Source of the DNA: CF-46 sp963760735
Lineage (GTDB): Bacteria; Chloroflexota; Limnocylindria; Limnocylindrales; CSP1-4
Reading direction: 5' to 3'
Length of the DNA: 64,000 bases
NCBI GenBank assembly: GCA_963760735.1
Contig: CAVXEB010000007.1
Span: forward strand, 434,001 to 498,000
The translations under genes were made by a program, and so were the position numbers. Shown here one piece after another: positions 14,940-25,015 of this stretch. The notes under the pieces were generated by a model. The model searched no databases. It worked only from the letters and a program-made list of their open reading frames with translations, and was not told where the DNA came from. Each line of letters starts with the position of its first letter. Within the stretch, counting starts at the first letter, position 1.

Positions 14940-17731
14940 TCTGTCGTTCCGCGCAGCGCCGCGATCGGGGTGCCCCGCCGCTGCGTCCAGGTTGCCAAGG
15001 CGACGCCGAACGCCGCGATCGCCAGCACGACACCGAGGATCGCCCCGAGCTGCCGAGCATCGATGGTGAACGGCACGTCAACCCGAGACCCGATCAGGCC
15101 GTCGAGGCCCAGGCCCGGCTCGACGAGCAGGAACACGCCGAGGCCGAGGGCGATGCCGGCGATGGCGGCGATCACGACCGTCGGACCGTGCTCGAGGGTC
15201 GCCAGGCCCAGCGTGTCCCGTCGCGACAGCCCCATCGTCCGGAGCCGAGCGATCTCGCGCGCCCGCGCCGCGCCCGACAAGGCGAGTGCCGCGGCCACCG
15301 ACACCGCTGCATAGAGGGCGGCGACCACGCCCGAGACGAGGATCCCGGCCTGGATCGCTGCCGTGACCGGCGAGCCGGTGAAGTCACGTTCGAAGGCGAG
15401 CCGGCTCTCGACGACCCCGATCGGCGTCGCGGCCATCACGGCCGACTGGATCGCCGGCCCCGCCGATTCCGGCGCGTCGACGAGCACGATGGAGGGACCG
15501 AGCAGCGCCTCCGGATGGACCGCCTTCAGCTGCTGGCGATTGACGACCGCGAAGAACGAGGATGCGTCGACGCTCGGGAAGGTCCGGCGAACGCCGACCA
15601 CCCGCGCCTGGAACGGATAGCCGCTCACCGCGATCGGGAAGGCGTCACCGACGTGGATCCCGTCGGGTCGCGTCGCGAGCGACTCCGACACGAGCAGAGG
15701 GATCACGCCGCCGGCCGGTTGCTCGGCGAGCATCTCCGGGGGTGGAGCGAGATCCCCGGGCGACCCTCCGGTGATCAATTCGTATGCGGCGAGGTCCACG
15801 GCGAGGAGGCGTGGTCGCTGTCGATGCTCGCCCATCGCGACGAGCGACTGGAACACCGTGGCGGCCGTCCGGACGCCCGGGAGGTGCGCGACGTCCAACG
15901 TGGACGGCAGGGTCCCGGGGAGGGCCGTGATCCGGAACGGGGCGCCGATCTCCTGCCAGGACGAGGCCACGCTTGCTCGGTCGAGGTGGACGAGGGCGGC
16001 GGTCGAGAACGCGCCGATCGACGCGGCCAGCAGCAGGACGACGAGAATCGCGGTCGTCGTGCCGCCCTGGGCGGCGTGCCGGAGGGCGAGGACCGGGACG
16101 AGCCCGCGGCCGCGGGCGGCGACGCGACCAAGCGCCCGGAGCGGGATCGGGGCGAGGCGCACGAGGATCAGCCCGGCCGCGACGCCGACGAGGACCGGCA
16201 CGGCGGCGATCAGCGGGTCGGCCGCGGCGAGGGTCGTCGCGCTGCTCGCGCCGCGGATGCCGCGTTCGCGCAGGAGCCATGCCGCGGCCACCGCGAGGAC
16301 GATCACGAGCCCATCGAAGACGAGACGGCGAATCGAGAGGCCGCGTGGCACGTCGTCCTGGACCCGCGTCGAGAGACCTGCGCCGCGCAGTCCCGACAGC
16401 GCCGTCACCAGGACGATGAGGATCGCGACGATGCCGACCGCCGCGGCGGCCACGAACGTCTGGGAGTTGCTCGCCGCCGGGACGAGCCAGACTGCGGCCA
16501 GCGCGGCGAGGGCCACCGCCGGAACGACGATCACGAGGGCTTCGAGGAGGACGGCCCGCGTCACCTGTCCGATCGTCGCGCCTCGTCCGCGGACGAGAGC
16601 CAGGGCGGGCCGGCGGCGGCGAGCCGCCAGCGTCGCGACGAGGGCGAGCGCGGCGGCCGCGACGGCAGCGGGGCCGAGCGCCACGACCGTCAGGATGGCG
16701 CTCGCCGACGACCAGCGGGCCTGATGGGCAACGAGCAGCCCCAGGAGGCCCGTGCGCATCGCGACGCCGTTCAGCACTGCGGTGCCGGTCTGCGCCTGAG
16801 GGTAGGTGGACTCGAGGCGTCGCATGTCCCGGATCGTCGTCGCGAGGCTTGCGGCGGTGAGCCGTCTCGCGTCGACGAAGTGCCGCCACGCGTAGCGGAC
16901 CGGGACGTTGAAGGCGTTGCTGACGTCGGCGAGGCCCGCGTACGCCGAGGCGGGCAGCAACGCACCGATGTCCAGCAGGCGGGTGTCGCCGCCCAGGGTC
17001 CGGATCCCGACGTGGTTGATCGTCTGGTCGTTCGACCAGAACGGATCGTGCTCGTCGGTGACCTCGAAGATGCCGTCGACGCGCAGCGCGACCACGCCCA
17101 CCGCCCGGCCCACGAGCGAATCCCGCTGATCGAGGGACAGGAAATAGGAGCCCCCGACCGTCGCGCCGAGCGTCTTCGCGGACTCGCTCGAGATCGCGGC
17201 CGCCACGACGGGGACCTGGATGGGCTCTGCCGCGGGCTGGTCGGCGAACTGGGTGAACCGCCGGAGCTCTTCGGGGAGCATGACGGTCTCTGCCGTCGTC
17301 GCCGGCGCGGCGCCGGCGACGTACCGGACCCTCGCCTCGGCACCGGGCTGGATCCGGAACCGGACGAAGGTTGGGTCGTTCGTCGGGTTGCGAACCTCGA
17401 AGCGGGCGCTGTCGACGACCGTCGAGCGGCTCGAGAACAGCCGAGAGACGGAGTCCGGGATCGGCGCGTCGAGCCGGTCGCCCTCCTCGTCCACGACGTG
17501 GAGCGGGTCCGCGGGATCGGCCGGGAGCGACTGCTCCTCGAACAAGGTCACGTCGCGTCGGATGGGATCGGCTGCCGCCACCACGCCGTGGAGCGCATCG
17601 TCGCCGACGCGGTCGACGATCCGCGGCGCGAGCCCGGCGACGGTCGCCGTGATGAGGACGAGCAGCCCCAGGACGAGTGCCGGGACGCGATCGTCGCGGA
17701 GGCGCCGGAGGGCGACGAGGACGCTCGACAC
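14936..17731 (-). CDS. Large FtsX-like ABC permease (1)
   Basis: 931 aa, GTG 17731 only 1 nt after the upstream permease stop. An N-terminal membrane helix (LVLGLLVLITATVAGLAP) is followed by a large extracytoplasmic domain of about 290 residues. Then come helices (about 345-365, 390-415, 425-450, 470-490, 510-530), a second extracytoplasmic domain (about 565-780), and three C-terminal helices with the FtsX sequence AREIARLRTMGLSRRDTLGLATLE. This duplicated FtsX arrangement moves or releases envelope substrates using the two ATPases downstream. Substrate unknown. Confidence 0.85.
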   Translation of the reverse strand: MSSVLVALRRLRDDRVPALVLGLLVLITATVAGLAPRIVDRVGDDALHGVVAAADPIRRDVTLFEEQSLPADPADPLHVVDEEGDRLDAPIPDSVSRLFSSRSTVVDSARFEVRNPTNDPTFVRFRIQPGAEARVRYVAGAAPATTAETVMLPEELRRFTQFADQPAAEPIQVPVVAAAISSESAKTLGATVGGSYFLSLDQRDSLVGRAVGVVALRVDGIFEVTDEHDPFWSNDQTINHVGIRTLGGDTRLLDIGALLPASAYAGLADVSNAFNVPVRYAWRHFVDARRLTAASLATTIRDMRRLESTYPQAQTGTAVLNGVAMRTGLLGLLVAHQARWSSASAILTVVALGPAAVAAAALALVATLAARRRRPALALVRGRGATIGQVTRAVLLEALVIVVPAVALAALAAVWLVPAASNSQTFVAAAAVGIVAILIVLVTALSGLRGAGLSTRVQDDVPRGLSIRRLVFDGLVIVLAVAAAWLLRERGIRGASSATTLAAADPLIAAVPVLVGVAAGLILVRLAPIPLRALGRVAARGRGLVPVLALRHAAQGGTTTAILVVLLLAASIGAFSTAALVHLDRASVASSWQEIGAPFRITALPGTLPSTLDVAHLPGVRTAATVFQSLVAMGEHRQRPRLLAVDLAAYELITGGSPGDLAPPPEMLAEQPAGGVIPLLVSESLATRPDGIHVGDAFPIAVSGYPFQARVVGVRRTFPSVDASSFFAVVNRQQLKAVHPEALLGPSIVLVDAPESAGPAIQSAVMAATPIGVVESRLAFERDFTGSPVTAAIQAGILVSGVVAALYAAVSVAAALALSGAARAREIARLRTMGLSRRDTLGLATLEHGPTVVIAAIAGIALGLGVFLLVEPGLGLDGLIGSRVDVPFTIDARQLGAILGVVLAIAAFGVALATWTQRRGTPIAALRGTTD

Positions 17732-17732
17732 C

Positions 17733-20700
17733 TCAGCCCTCCCGCGCGCGGAGAACGCCCGTGATCCGGACGTCCGGCAGCTGCCGGCGGGCCAGAAGGG
17801 GGGCGAGGACGAACAGCGCGATGGCGCCGACGTATACCGGCAGGAGGACGTCCCACGGCATCACCACGACCGGTGCCGGGACCGGCGCGGCGCCCGTCCG
17901 GGTGAGGGTCGTGAACGGCAGCACGAGCCACGCCAGGATCGCGCCGAGCAACGCTCCGGCGGCCAGGCCGACCACGAGCAGGAAGATGCTCTCGATCGAC
18001 AGCCACCACGTCAGCTGGCGGGTCGACAGGCCGAGTGCCCGGAGCAGCGCGAACTCGCTGAGGCGTTCGCTTGCGGAGACCGTCGAGGTCACGAGGAAGC
18101 CGATCGCGGCGAAGATCATCGCGGCGACCGAGCCCAGCCCCAGGATGCCGATGAGCCCGAGCGGCACGGGATCGGTGGTCAGGCTCCGGGTCAGCTCCTC
18201 CCGGCCGATTGCCCGAGCGGTGTCCATCCCGCTCGCCCGGAGCGCGGTCAGGACGGACGCTTCGGCGCCGGGTGCAGCGCGGATCCACCACTCGTCGGCC
18301 TGCGCGACGCGAGTGGTCGCGCCGAACCGGGCGAGGTCGACGGTCGACAAGTCGCCATACAGGTACGGCTTCGTCGGATCGAACGGCGCGAGGCCGGGCG
18401 TGCTGCCGACGATCCGCAGGCCGATCGTGCGGCCCGTGCTCGACACCTGGACGGGATCTCCGACGGACAGGCCGGACATCGTCAGGAAGGTGTCGGACGC
18501 GACGACGGGGATCGGCTCGGGCTCCGGACCCGCGTCGGCGCCCGGACCGGCCGCCAGGCGGAACCGGACGCCGCCGGTCTGGCCGCGGAACGCCGGCTCG
18601 TTGCTGGTGAGCGCGACGTGGTTCGGCTGGTCGGCGGCAATCGGAAACGGCTGCGGTTGCGCGTCGTCGGTCCGGTCCCAGTGCCAGCCGGGCGTCGCGC
18701 CGGAGATCGCGATCGCGATCCACGACGCGTCGCCGGTGTCGTTGGCCGTGGCCTCGAGGCCGACGAGGTCCGCAGCCCCGGTGATCGGGTCGAAGCTCGG
18801 CGGCGAGATGGAGAGCTCGACGGCCTCGATCGCGAGCGGCGACGTCGGCAGGAAGCCTGCCGCGGTCGGGTCGGCGAGGTCGACGACGAGCCGCTGACTC
18901 CGGCCGGCGAGCGAGCCCTCGGCCGGCGCCGTCCGGAAGAGTCGCCCGTCCCCGTCACGCAGCACGAGATCGACCGCGAGCCCGGGCGTCCCCGGTTCGA
19001 TCGCCATCGACCCCGCCGGGCCGGAGTCGTCGCCGCCGGCCGTGACCATCTCGAACGCCGCGTCGACGGTCACCGCGACACGGCGCGTCCCGTCCGGGAG
19101 CGCGACCACCGGCGCGGACGGCCGCGCCGCAACCAGCGGGGCCAGCGCGGTCGGGGGACTCTGTGATGGTGAGCCGCCGGCGGGCGGCGTCGCGATCGAC
19201 CCTGCCGCGTCCGGATCCAGGCCGATCAACGTGCCCTCACGAATCGCCCGTCCCACCTCGAACGGGACCTCGATCACCGGCATCGCCGCAGTCACGCCCG
19301 GAATCGACCGGTAGACCGGGCCTGCCGCCCAGGACGGCAGCGTCGGGTAATCGGCTGCCACGGCGCGGACGTCGGCGACGGCCTGCCAGGCCGCCTGGTC
19401 ATGCTGGGAGCGCAGCCAGGTCGCGGCATGGGAGGCGGCGAGTGTGCCGAGCGCGGTGGCGAGGATCAGCAGGAGCGCTGCCCGGCTGTAGCGCAGCGGA
19501 CGGCGCGCGAGCTGGCGGCCGCCCAGGGATCCGACGAGACCCCGGCCACGGACGAGGAAGCGCTCGAGGATCTCGGCAGCGCGAGGCACGATCCGCAAGG
19601 CGAGGACCGCGCCCGCGATCAGTCCGATCGCCGGGGCGGCGACCAGCAGCGGGTCGAGCCCGAGCGCGCCTCGCGCGTTGACAGTCAGCGGAGCGCCGTA
19701 GAGGCGCAGTTGCCAGAGGGCCACCACGGCCACGGCGACGAGAGCGAGGTCCAGGCCGAGCCGCTGTGGCAGCGAGACCGTGGCCGAACGCGCGTCCGCC
19801 GCACGGGCGCCGGCCGGACTTGCGGCAACGGACAGCGTCGGCAGCGTCAGCACGATCACCGCGGCCGCGCCGCCGATGAGCGAGACGACGACCGCCCGAA
19901 CGCTTACCTGTGCATCACCCAGCAACCCTAGCCCGGCCGTCGGCCCGATCGACCCAAGCAGCCCCACGATCCCCACCGCCAGGAAGGGTGCGATCAGCGC
20001 GGCCGGGACCGCGAGCAGGACGGCCTCGAGCAGCGCCATCCACGTCAGGTGGCTCGAGCTGGCGCCGCGGGACCGCAGCAGTGCGATCTCGGAGCGGCGG
20101 CGCTCGACGAGCAGGCCGGCCACGAGCAGGACGGCATAGCCGGCCAGGATCGCGAACTCGATCGTCAGGAGGATCACGCCGCTGCGGCTCACCAGCACGT
20201 TCCGGCCGATCGTGTCCAGCGCGTCGGGAAGAGCCGTGGTCACTCGCGGAGTGCTCGCGATCGGGACGGCCTGACCGAGGCGCGAGCCGAGGCCCGCGAC
20301 CCCGGTTCGAAGGGCGTCGACGTCCTCGATCCGGAGCGCCGCGACATCCGGCAGACCGCGCCACTCGACGTCGATCCGGGAGGTGCCGGCCAGCCCCACG
20401 AGATCGGCGTCGCGGACGATCAGCGGCCCGCGCGTCGTGAACGAGCCACCGGTCGTGACGCCCGTCGTCTCGAGGGGGTCCCCACGCGACCAGGCTGCCG
20501 TCGGGTCCGCCCGCCAGATCCCGACGATGACCGCGTCGACACGAACCTTCGGGTCGCTCCGGCTGGCCAGCGAGAGGCGGTCACCGACGCCGACGTGGAG
20601 CGCCTTCGCCGCGAGGTCGGAGGTGGTGGCCTGGAGCGGCTCGCCACCGGCCTGCGGCCACGAGCCGTCGACCAGAATCGCCTGGTCCTCGATGCCATCG

Positions 20701-21077
20701 ACGCTCTCGAACACGGTGAGATCGGTCACGGTGTCCGCCGGAGTCGCGGCGTCCGCGAAGCTGCCCGTCCGGCCCGCACGAAGCACCGGGCCGCCGGTGA
20801 CCGTCATGGCCCGCTCGAGCTCCGGCCGGACGATGGCGTCGAGCGATTCCATCTGGCCGGGGCCGACGGCCATGCCCACGACCACCGACCGCGTGGCCGG
20901 CGGTGCGTCGAGCAGCGCTCGGTGGAGCCCGCCCGCGGCCACCGCGTCGCCGTACACGACACCCGTCGCGAGGAGGGTCGTGGCGCAGATCAGCAGCAGC
21001 AGGGCGGCCAGGACCACCGGCCAGTCGGCCAGGCTGCGCTGCACGACCGCGCCTGCCAGGCCGGTCCGGGGGGTCAC
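17733..21077 (-). CDS. Large FtsX-like ABC permease (2)
   Basis: 1,114 aa, GTG 21077, first gene of the operon. Same layout as its neighbour: N-terminal helix (VVLAALLLLICATTLLATGVVY), extracytoplasmic domain to about 300, a helix block (about 310-530) with FtsX motif RSEIALLRSRGASSSHLTWMA, then a second long extracytoplasmic domain (about 545-945). Last come three helices with LSEFALLRALGLSTRQLTWWLS. The two permeases are only distantly alike, so they may form a heterodimer, one ATPase each. The large outer domains resemble those of MacB-type exporters more than minimal FtsX. Confidence 0.85.
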   Translation of the reverse strand: MTPRTGLAGAVVQRSLADWPVVLAALLLLICATTLLATGVVYGDAVAAGGLHRALLDAPPATRSVVVGMAVGPGQMESLDAIVRPELERAMTVTGGPVLRAGRTGSFADAATPADTVTDLTVFESVDGIEDQAILVDGSWPQAGGEPLQATTSDLAAKALHVGVGDRLSLASRSDPKVRVDAVIVGIWRADPTAAWSRGDPLETTGVTTGGSFTTRGPLIVRDADLVGLAGTSRIDVEWRGLPDVAALRIEDVDALRTGVAGLGSRLGQAVPIASTPRVTTALPDALDTIGRNVLVSRSGVILLTIEFAILAGYAVLLVAGLLVERRRSEIALLRSRGASSSHLTWMALLEAVLLAVPAALIAPFLAVGIVGLLGSIGPTAGLGLLGDAQVSVRAVVVSLIGGAAAVIVLTLPTLSVAASPAGARAADARSATVSLPQRLGLDLALVAVAVVALWQLRLYGAPLTVNARGALGLDPLLVAAPAIGLIAGAVLALRIVPRAAEILERFLVRGRGLVGSLGGRQLARRPLRYSRAALLLILATALGTLAASHAATWLRSQHDQAAWQAVADVRAVAADYPTLPSWAAGPVYRSIPGVTAAMPVIEVPFEVGRAIREGTLIGLDPDAAGSIATPPAGGSPSQSPPTALAPLVAARPSAPVVALPDGTRRVAVTVDAAFEMVTAGGDDSGPAGSMAIEPGTPGLAVDLVLRDGDGRLFRTAPAEGSLAGRSQRLVVDLADPTAAGFLPTSPLAIEAVELSISPPSFDPITGAADLVGLEATANDTGDASWIAIAISGATPGWHWDRTDDAQPQPFPIAADQPNHVALTSNEPAFRGQTGGVRFRLAAGPGADAGPEPEPIPVVASDTFLTMSGLSVGDPVQVSSTGRTIGLRIVGSTPGLAPFDPTKPYLYGDLSTVDLARFGATTRVAQADEWWIRAAPGAEASVLTALRASGMDTARAIGREELTRSLTTDPVPLGLIGILGLGSVAAMIFAAIGFLVTSTVSASERLSEFALLRALGLSTRQLTWWLSIESIFLLVVGLAAGALLGAILAWLVLPFTTLTRTGAAPVPAPVVVMPWDVLLPVYVGAIALFVLAPLLARRQLPDVRITGVLRAREG

Positions 21078-21218
21078 GTCGGCAACGTTCTCCCGCTCGT
21101 GTCAGACGTCGGATATGACGAGATACACCGCTCCGAGCGAAGCGGGTTCACCCGGGCCCACGAGCGGGCGAAGGGTAGCGCACGAGAGCGGACCGGCTCG
21201 TTCGTGCGTTGAGCAGCC

Positions 21219-21248
21219 CGAACGGCCGGCGCAGGCGCCGGCCGTTCG
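21219..21248. terminator. Perfect 14-bp hairpin, possible terminator
   Basis: CGAACGGCCGGCGC (21219-21232) and GCGCCGGCCGTTCG (21235-21248) with a 2-nt centre, placed 24 nt after the stop of the leftward secreted-protein gene. There is no T-run, so it may be a Rho-assisted or processing hairpin. Confidence 0.5.
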
Positions 21249-21271
21249 GTGGAGCGAAGAGGCGACCCGGG

Positions 21272-21826
21272 TCAGCTCACGCGGCTGACCGAGAACGGGT
21301 TCTGCAACGGATGGTGGTTGGCCCGGCCGATCCAGATCCGGCCGATCGGCAGCTTCGAGGCTCCCATCGAGCCCGCGAACGTCACCCGCCGGGCGCACGC
21401 CGTCCTGAAGTTCAGGCCGTCGACCTTGCCGTAGTTCGTGAACCGGTACGTCAGCGTCTTGTGGTCGGCGCTGAGGGCGATGAAATCGCTCCCCTCGAGC
21501 CGCACGGCCTGCGCCGACGTGATCACGGCGCTCGACACGACCCGTCCGCTGAACACGACCTTGCCGCTGCCGCGGTGCGTCACGCGGAGGTGCCAGCCGG
21601 TGCTGTCGTGCCAGACGTAGTCGCCGGCGGCTCCGCCGATATGGTAGGCGGTCGGAACCCCCTGGACCGATGCCGGCCAGCGGCCGTCGGTGCAGGCCGT
21701 GGTCGTTGGCGTCGTGGCGGTCGCGGTTCCGGCCGTGGCGGCGAAGGTCGTGACCGGGGCGACGAACGCCGCGGTCAGGGCCATCAGGGCGATCAGACCG
21801 GCGAGGAGCGAGCGTCGGATCTTCAT
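21272..21826 (-). CDS. Secreted hypothetical protein
   Basis: 184 aa with a signal peptide: MKIRRSLLAG, a hydrophobic stretch, and a likely cut after TTFAATA. The mature part has a compact beta-rich look, with GGAAGDYVWHDSTGWHLRVTH, FSGRVVSS and TYRFTNYGKVDGLNF, two Cys (TACTDG and RTACAR) and a C-terminal GRIWIGRANHHPLQNPF. I do not recognise a named family. Expressed alone, with a hairpin downstream; the ABC operon upstream is separated by about 195 bp. Confidence 0.65.
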   Translation of the reverse strand: MKIRRSLLAGLIALMALTAAFVAPVTTFAATAGTATATTPTTTACTDGRWPASVQGVPTAYHIGGAAGDYVWHDSTGWHLRVTHRGSGKVVFSGRVVSSAVITSAQAVRLEGSDFIALSADHKTLTYRFTNYGKVDGLNFRTACARRVTFAGSMGASKLPIGRIWIGRANHHPLQNPFSVSRVS

Positions 21827-22032
21827 CGGGCGCCTCCATTGGGGGGGGTGGAGTGGTCCGGGGCACCGTGGGCGGCCGACGTACGACCGTCCGCGGCGGA
21901 ACGTCAGGAGGACGTAAGACTGCCACCGAACCGCAACCGGGGCTGCGCCACGCGTCCGTTCGACGGTCGGTATCCTTCACGCGTCCCGCTGACGGACGTC
22001 GTTCCGTCGATCACACATGTCAGGTGGTGCCC

Positions 22033-23181
22033 ATGAAGGTCGGCGTCGCCAAGGAGACCGCGCCCGGAGAGCGGCGAGTCGCCCTGGTACCCGAAGTGCT
22101 CGGCAAGCTGACGGCCGCCGGGCTCGAGATCCTCGTCGAGGCCGGCGCCGGTGCCGGGTCCGCGATCCCCGATACCGCGTTTGCGGATGCCGGCGCGACC
22201 GTCGTCCCGTCCGATGCCCTCTACGCCATGTCGGACGTCGTCCTCCGCGTCCAGAAGCCGAGCGCCACGGAGGTGGGCCGGCTGCGCAAGGGCCAGGCGG
22301 TGCTCGGCCTCCTCCAGCCGCTGATCGACCCTGCGGGCGCGAAGGCCCTCGCCGACGCCGGCGTGACGGCGATCAGCCTCGACGCCATCCCGCGGACGCT
22401 GAGCCGGGCCCAGACGATGGATGCCCTGAGCTCGCAGGCGAATGTCGGCGGCTACAAGGCCGTCCTGATCGCCGCCAACGCCTATCCCCGCTACTTCCCG
22501 CTGCTGACGACCGCGGCCGGGACAGCGAAGCCGGCCAACGTCCTGATCCTCGGGATCGGCGTCGCCGGGCTCCAGGCGATCGGCACGGCCAGGCGTCTCG
22601 GCGCGATCGTCCACGCCTACGACGTCCGGCCGGAGACGCGCGAACAGGCCGAGAGCCTCGGCGCGAAGTTCGTGAAGCTGAAGACCACGATCGATGCCAC
22701 CGGCGCCGGCGGCTACGCCCGCGAGCTGACGCCCGAGGAGCGCGCCGCGCAGCAGGCCGAGCTCAACGAGGCGATCGGCAACATGGACGTCGTGATCACG
22801 ACCGCCCAGGTGCCCGGACGCAAGCCGCCGGTCCTCGTGACCGCGGCCGCCGTCGAGCAGATGAAGCCGGGCTCGGTGATCGTCGACATGGCGGCCTCGA
22901 CGCTCGGCGGCAACTGCGAGCTGTCGAAGGTCGGCGAGACGGTCGAGACGGCGAACGCCGTGACGATCATCGCTCCCGACAACCTGCCGGCCTCGATGCC
23001 CGCGGGCGCGTCGGCGTTCTACGCCCGCAACATCTCGGCCCTGCTGCTCGGGATGGTCAAGGACGGAGCGCTCCATCTCGACTTCGAGGACGAGGTCACG
23101 AAGGCGACCGTCATCACCCGCGACGGCGCGATCGTCAGTGAGCCCGTGAACAAGCTGCTGAACCCCGGAGGCGCGGCGTGA
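22033..23181 (+). CDS. pntAA: Proton-translocating NAD(P) transhydrogenase alpha subunit, part 1 (dI, NAD-binding)
   Basis: 382 aa from ATG 22033. It has the alanine-dehydrogenase/PNT N-terminal domain (MKVGVAKETAPGERRVAL) and the NAD-binding half (VLILGIGVAGLQAIGTARRLGAIVHAYDVRPE). The conserved RQD-loop region appears as SLDAIPRTLSRAQTMDALSSQANVGGYKAV. dI receives hydride from NADH on the cytoplasmic side. The stop overlaps the next start by 4 nt (GTGA). Split alpha genes of this kind (as in Rhodospirillum) need the small membrane subunit encoded next. Confidence 0.94.
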   Translation: MKVGVAKETAPGERRVALVPEVLGKLTAAGLEILVEAGAGAGSAIPDTAFADAGATVVPSDALYAMSDVVLRVQKPSATEVGRLRKGQAVLGLLQPLIDPAGAKALADAGVTAISLDAIPRTLSRAQTMDALSSQANVGGYKAVLIAANAYPRYFPLLTTAAGTAKPANVLILGIGVAGLQAIGTARRLGAIVHAYDVRPETREQAESLGAKFVKLKTTIDATGAGGYARELTPEERAAQQAELNEAIGNMDVVITTAQVPGRKPPVLVTAAAVEQMKPGSVIVDMAASTLGGNCELSKVGETVETANAVTIIAPDNLPASMPAGASAFYARNISALLLGMVKDGALHLDFEDEVTKATVITRDGAIVSEPVNKLLNPGGAA

Positions 23182-23516
23182 TCCCGCAGGACGTCCTGGA
23201 CCTGCTCAACAACCTGACCGTCTTCACGCTGGCGATCCTCGTCGGCTTCGCGGTCATCAGCAAGGTCCCCGCGACCCTCCACACCCCACTGATGTCGGGC
23301 GCCAACTCGATCCACGGGATCGTCCTCGTCGGCGCGATGCTGATCGCGGCCGGGGTGAACGACGCGATCGGCTACGTGCTCGCGCTGGTGGCGGTCGCGT
23401 TCGCGACGATGAACGTCGTCGGCGGCTACGTCGTCACCGACCGCATGCTCCAGATGTTCCGCAAGAAGCCCACGGCCCCGAAGCCGGCCGAGGCCGACGT
23501 GGACGGCGGAGCGTAG
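23178..23516 (+). CDS. pntAB: NAD(P) transhydrogenase alpha subunit, part 2 (small membrane part)
   Basis: 112 aa, GTG 23178. Three to four membrane helices: NLTVFTLAILVGFAVISKVP, then TPLMSGANSIHGIVLVGAMLIAAG and VLALVAVAFATMNVVGGYVVTDRMLQMF, which is the standard PntAB signature. Part of the proton channel dII together with PntB. Three nt separate its stop from pntB. Confidence 0.94.
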   Translation: MIPQDVLDLLNNLTVFTLAILVGFAVISKVPATLHTPLMSGANSIHGIVLVGAMLIAAGVNDAIGYVLALVAVAFATMNVVGGYVVTDRMLQMFRKKPTAPKPAEADVDGGA

Positions 23517-23519
23517 CCG

Positions 23520-24953
23520 ATGGATACCCTCGCCTGGATCGAGATCCTCGTCCGCGTCCTCTGGATCGCGGGCGCGGTCTGCTTCGTGCTGGGCCTCGTC
23601 CGGATGAACTCCCCCGCGACGGCCCGCAACGGCAACCTCCTGTCGGCCGGCGGCATGGCCGTGGCGATCGGTGCAACCGCCGTGCTCATCCTCGCCCGGC
23701 AGTTGCTCGGCGACGGGTTCAGCGCGACCGGCTGGGTGATCATCCTGATCGGCATCGCGATCGGTGGCGGACTCGGCCTGTATGCGGCGCGGACCGTGAA
23801 GATGACGGCGATGCCGCAGCTGGTGTCGCTCTTCAACGCGGTCGGCGGCGGCGCGGCGGCCCTGATCGCGATCGAGGACTACCTGGCCCGCGCGTCGGCC
23901 GGTGAGTCGATCCGGCTCGACACCAACATCTTCATCGTCCTCGACATCATCATCGGCTCGATCACGTTCAGCGGCTCGCTGATCGCCTCGGGCAAGCTCC
24001 AGGGCCTGATCCCGGGCAAGCCGATCATGATCCCCGGCGGCCGGCTCGTGACCGCGGCACTGGCCCTCGTCACTGTCGTCGCGGCGATCTTCCTGTTCAC
24101 CAGTGGCACGCCGAATGTCGCGGTCATGCTGGTGATCCTCGCCGCAGCCCTGATCTTCGGCGTGACGATGACCCTGCCGATCGGCGGCGCCGACATGCCG
24201 GTCGTCATCAGCCTCCTGAACTCGTTCACGGGCACCGCGGTCGCCATGGCCGGCTTCGTGCTCGACAACCCGGTCCTGATCATCGCCGGTGCGCTCGTCG
24301 GCGCCTCGGGCGCGATCCTCACGAAGCTGATGGCCGACGCGATGAACCGCTCGGTCATCAACATCATGATCGGCGGGTTCGGCGGGGGCGACGGCGCCGC
24401 GGGACCGGTCGGCGCCGAGGGCGGCTCGGTTCGCGAGATCGGCGTCGACGACGCGGCGATCCAGCTGGCTTACGCCCAGAACGTGATCATCGTCCCGGGC
24501 TACGGCCTCGCGGTCGCCCAGGCCCAGCACGCCGTCCGCGAGCTGGCCGAGCTCCTCGAGAGCCGCGGCGTCGACGTGAAGTACGCGATCCACCCGGTGG
24601 CCGGCCGGATGCCGGGCCACATGAACGTCCTGCTCGCCGAGGCCAACGTCCCGTATCCCCAGCTCAAGGAGATGGACGACATCAACCCGGAGTTCGATCG
24701 GGCGGACGTGGCCCTCGTGATCGGCGCCAACGACGTCACGAACCCGGCGGCGCGCCGGCCCGGCTCGCCCGTCTCGGGCATGCCGATCCTCGACGTGGAC
24801 CACGCGAAGTCGATCGTGGTCATCAAGCGGTCCATGGGCAAGGGCTACGCCGGCATCGACAACGAGCTGTACACGAACCCGAAGACGGGCATGCTGTTCG
24901 CCGACGCGAAGGACGGCCTCGCCGCGCTCGTGGCGGCGGTCAAGGCGCTGTAG
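23520..24953 (+). CDS. pntB: NAD(P) transhydrogenase beta subunit (dII/dIII, NADP-binding)
   Basis: 477 aa. Nine or so membrane helices occupy residues 1-270; GGADMPVVISLLNSFTG is the conserved proton-channel segment. The C-terminal dIII (about 295-477) has IVPGYGLAVAQAQHAVREL (the GxGxxA/V NADP loop) and GANDVTNPAA, KSIVVIKRSMGKGYAGIDN. With PntAA and PntAB it makes NADPH from NADH at the expense of the proton gradient. Confidence 0.95.
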   Translation: MDTLAWIEILVRVLWIAGAVCFVLGLVRMNSPATARNGNLLSAGGMAVAIGATAVLILARQLLGDGFSATGWVIILIGIAIGGGLGLYAARTVKMTAMPQLVSLFNAVGGGAAALIAIEDYLARASAGESIRLDTNIFIVLDIIIGSITFSGSLIASGKLQGLIPGKPIMIPGGRLVTAALALVTVVAAIFLFTSGTPNVAVMLVILAAALIFGVTMTLPIGGADMPVVISLLNSFTGTAVAMAGFVLDNPVLIIAGALVGASGAILTKLMADAMNRSVINIMIGGFGGGDGAAGPVGAEGGSVREIGVDDAAIQLAYAQNVIIVPGYGLAVAQAQHAVRELAELLESRGVDVKYAIHPVAGRMPGHMNVLLAEANVPYPQLKEMDDINPEFDRADVALVIGANDVTNPAARRPGSPVSGMPILDVDHAKSIVVIKRSMGKGYAGIDNELYTNPKTGMLFADAKDGLAALVAAVKAL

Positions 24954-25015
24954 CCGGTCCGGCCGGCCGCGGATCGCACGGCCGCCGGATCCCCAATCGC
25001 CCCCGGGAGGGTCCG

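Noticed and set aside
13033..15314. Plus-strand coding regions over the ABC operon (frames from 13033 and 13923)
   Set aside because: They mirror the ATPase genes and lack motifs, while the minus strand has perfect Walker and signature motifs.
15188..17764. 858-residue plus-strand frame
   Set aside because: Opposite the FtsX-like permease; charged low-complexity translation with no helices or motifs.
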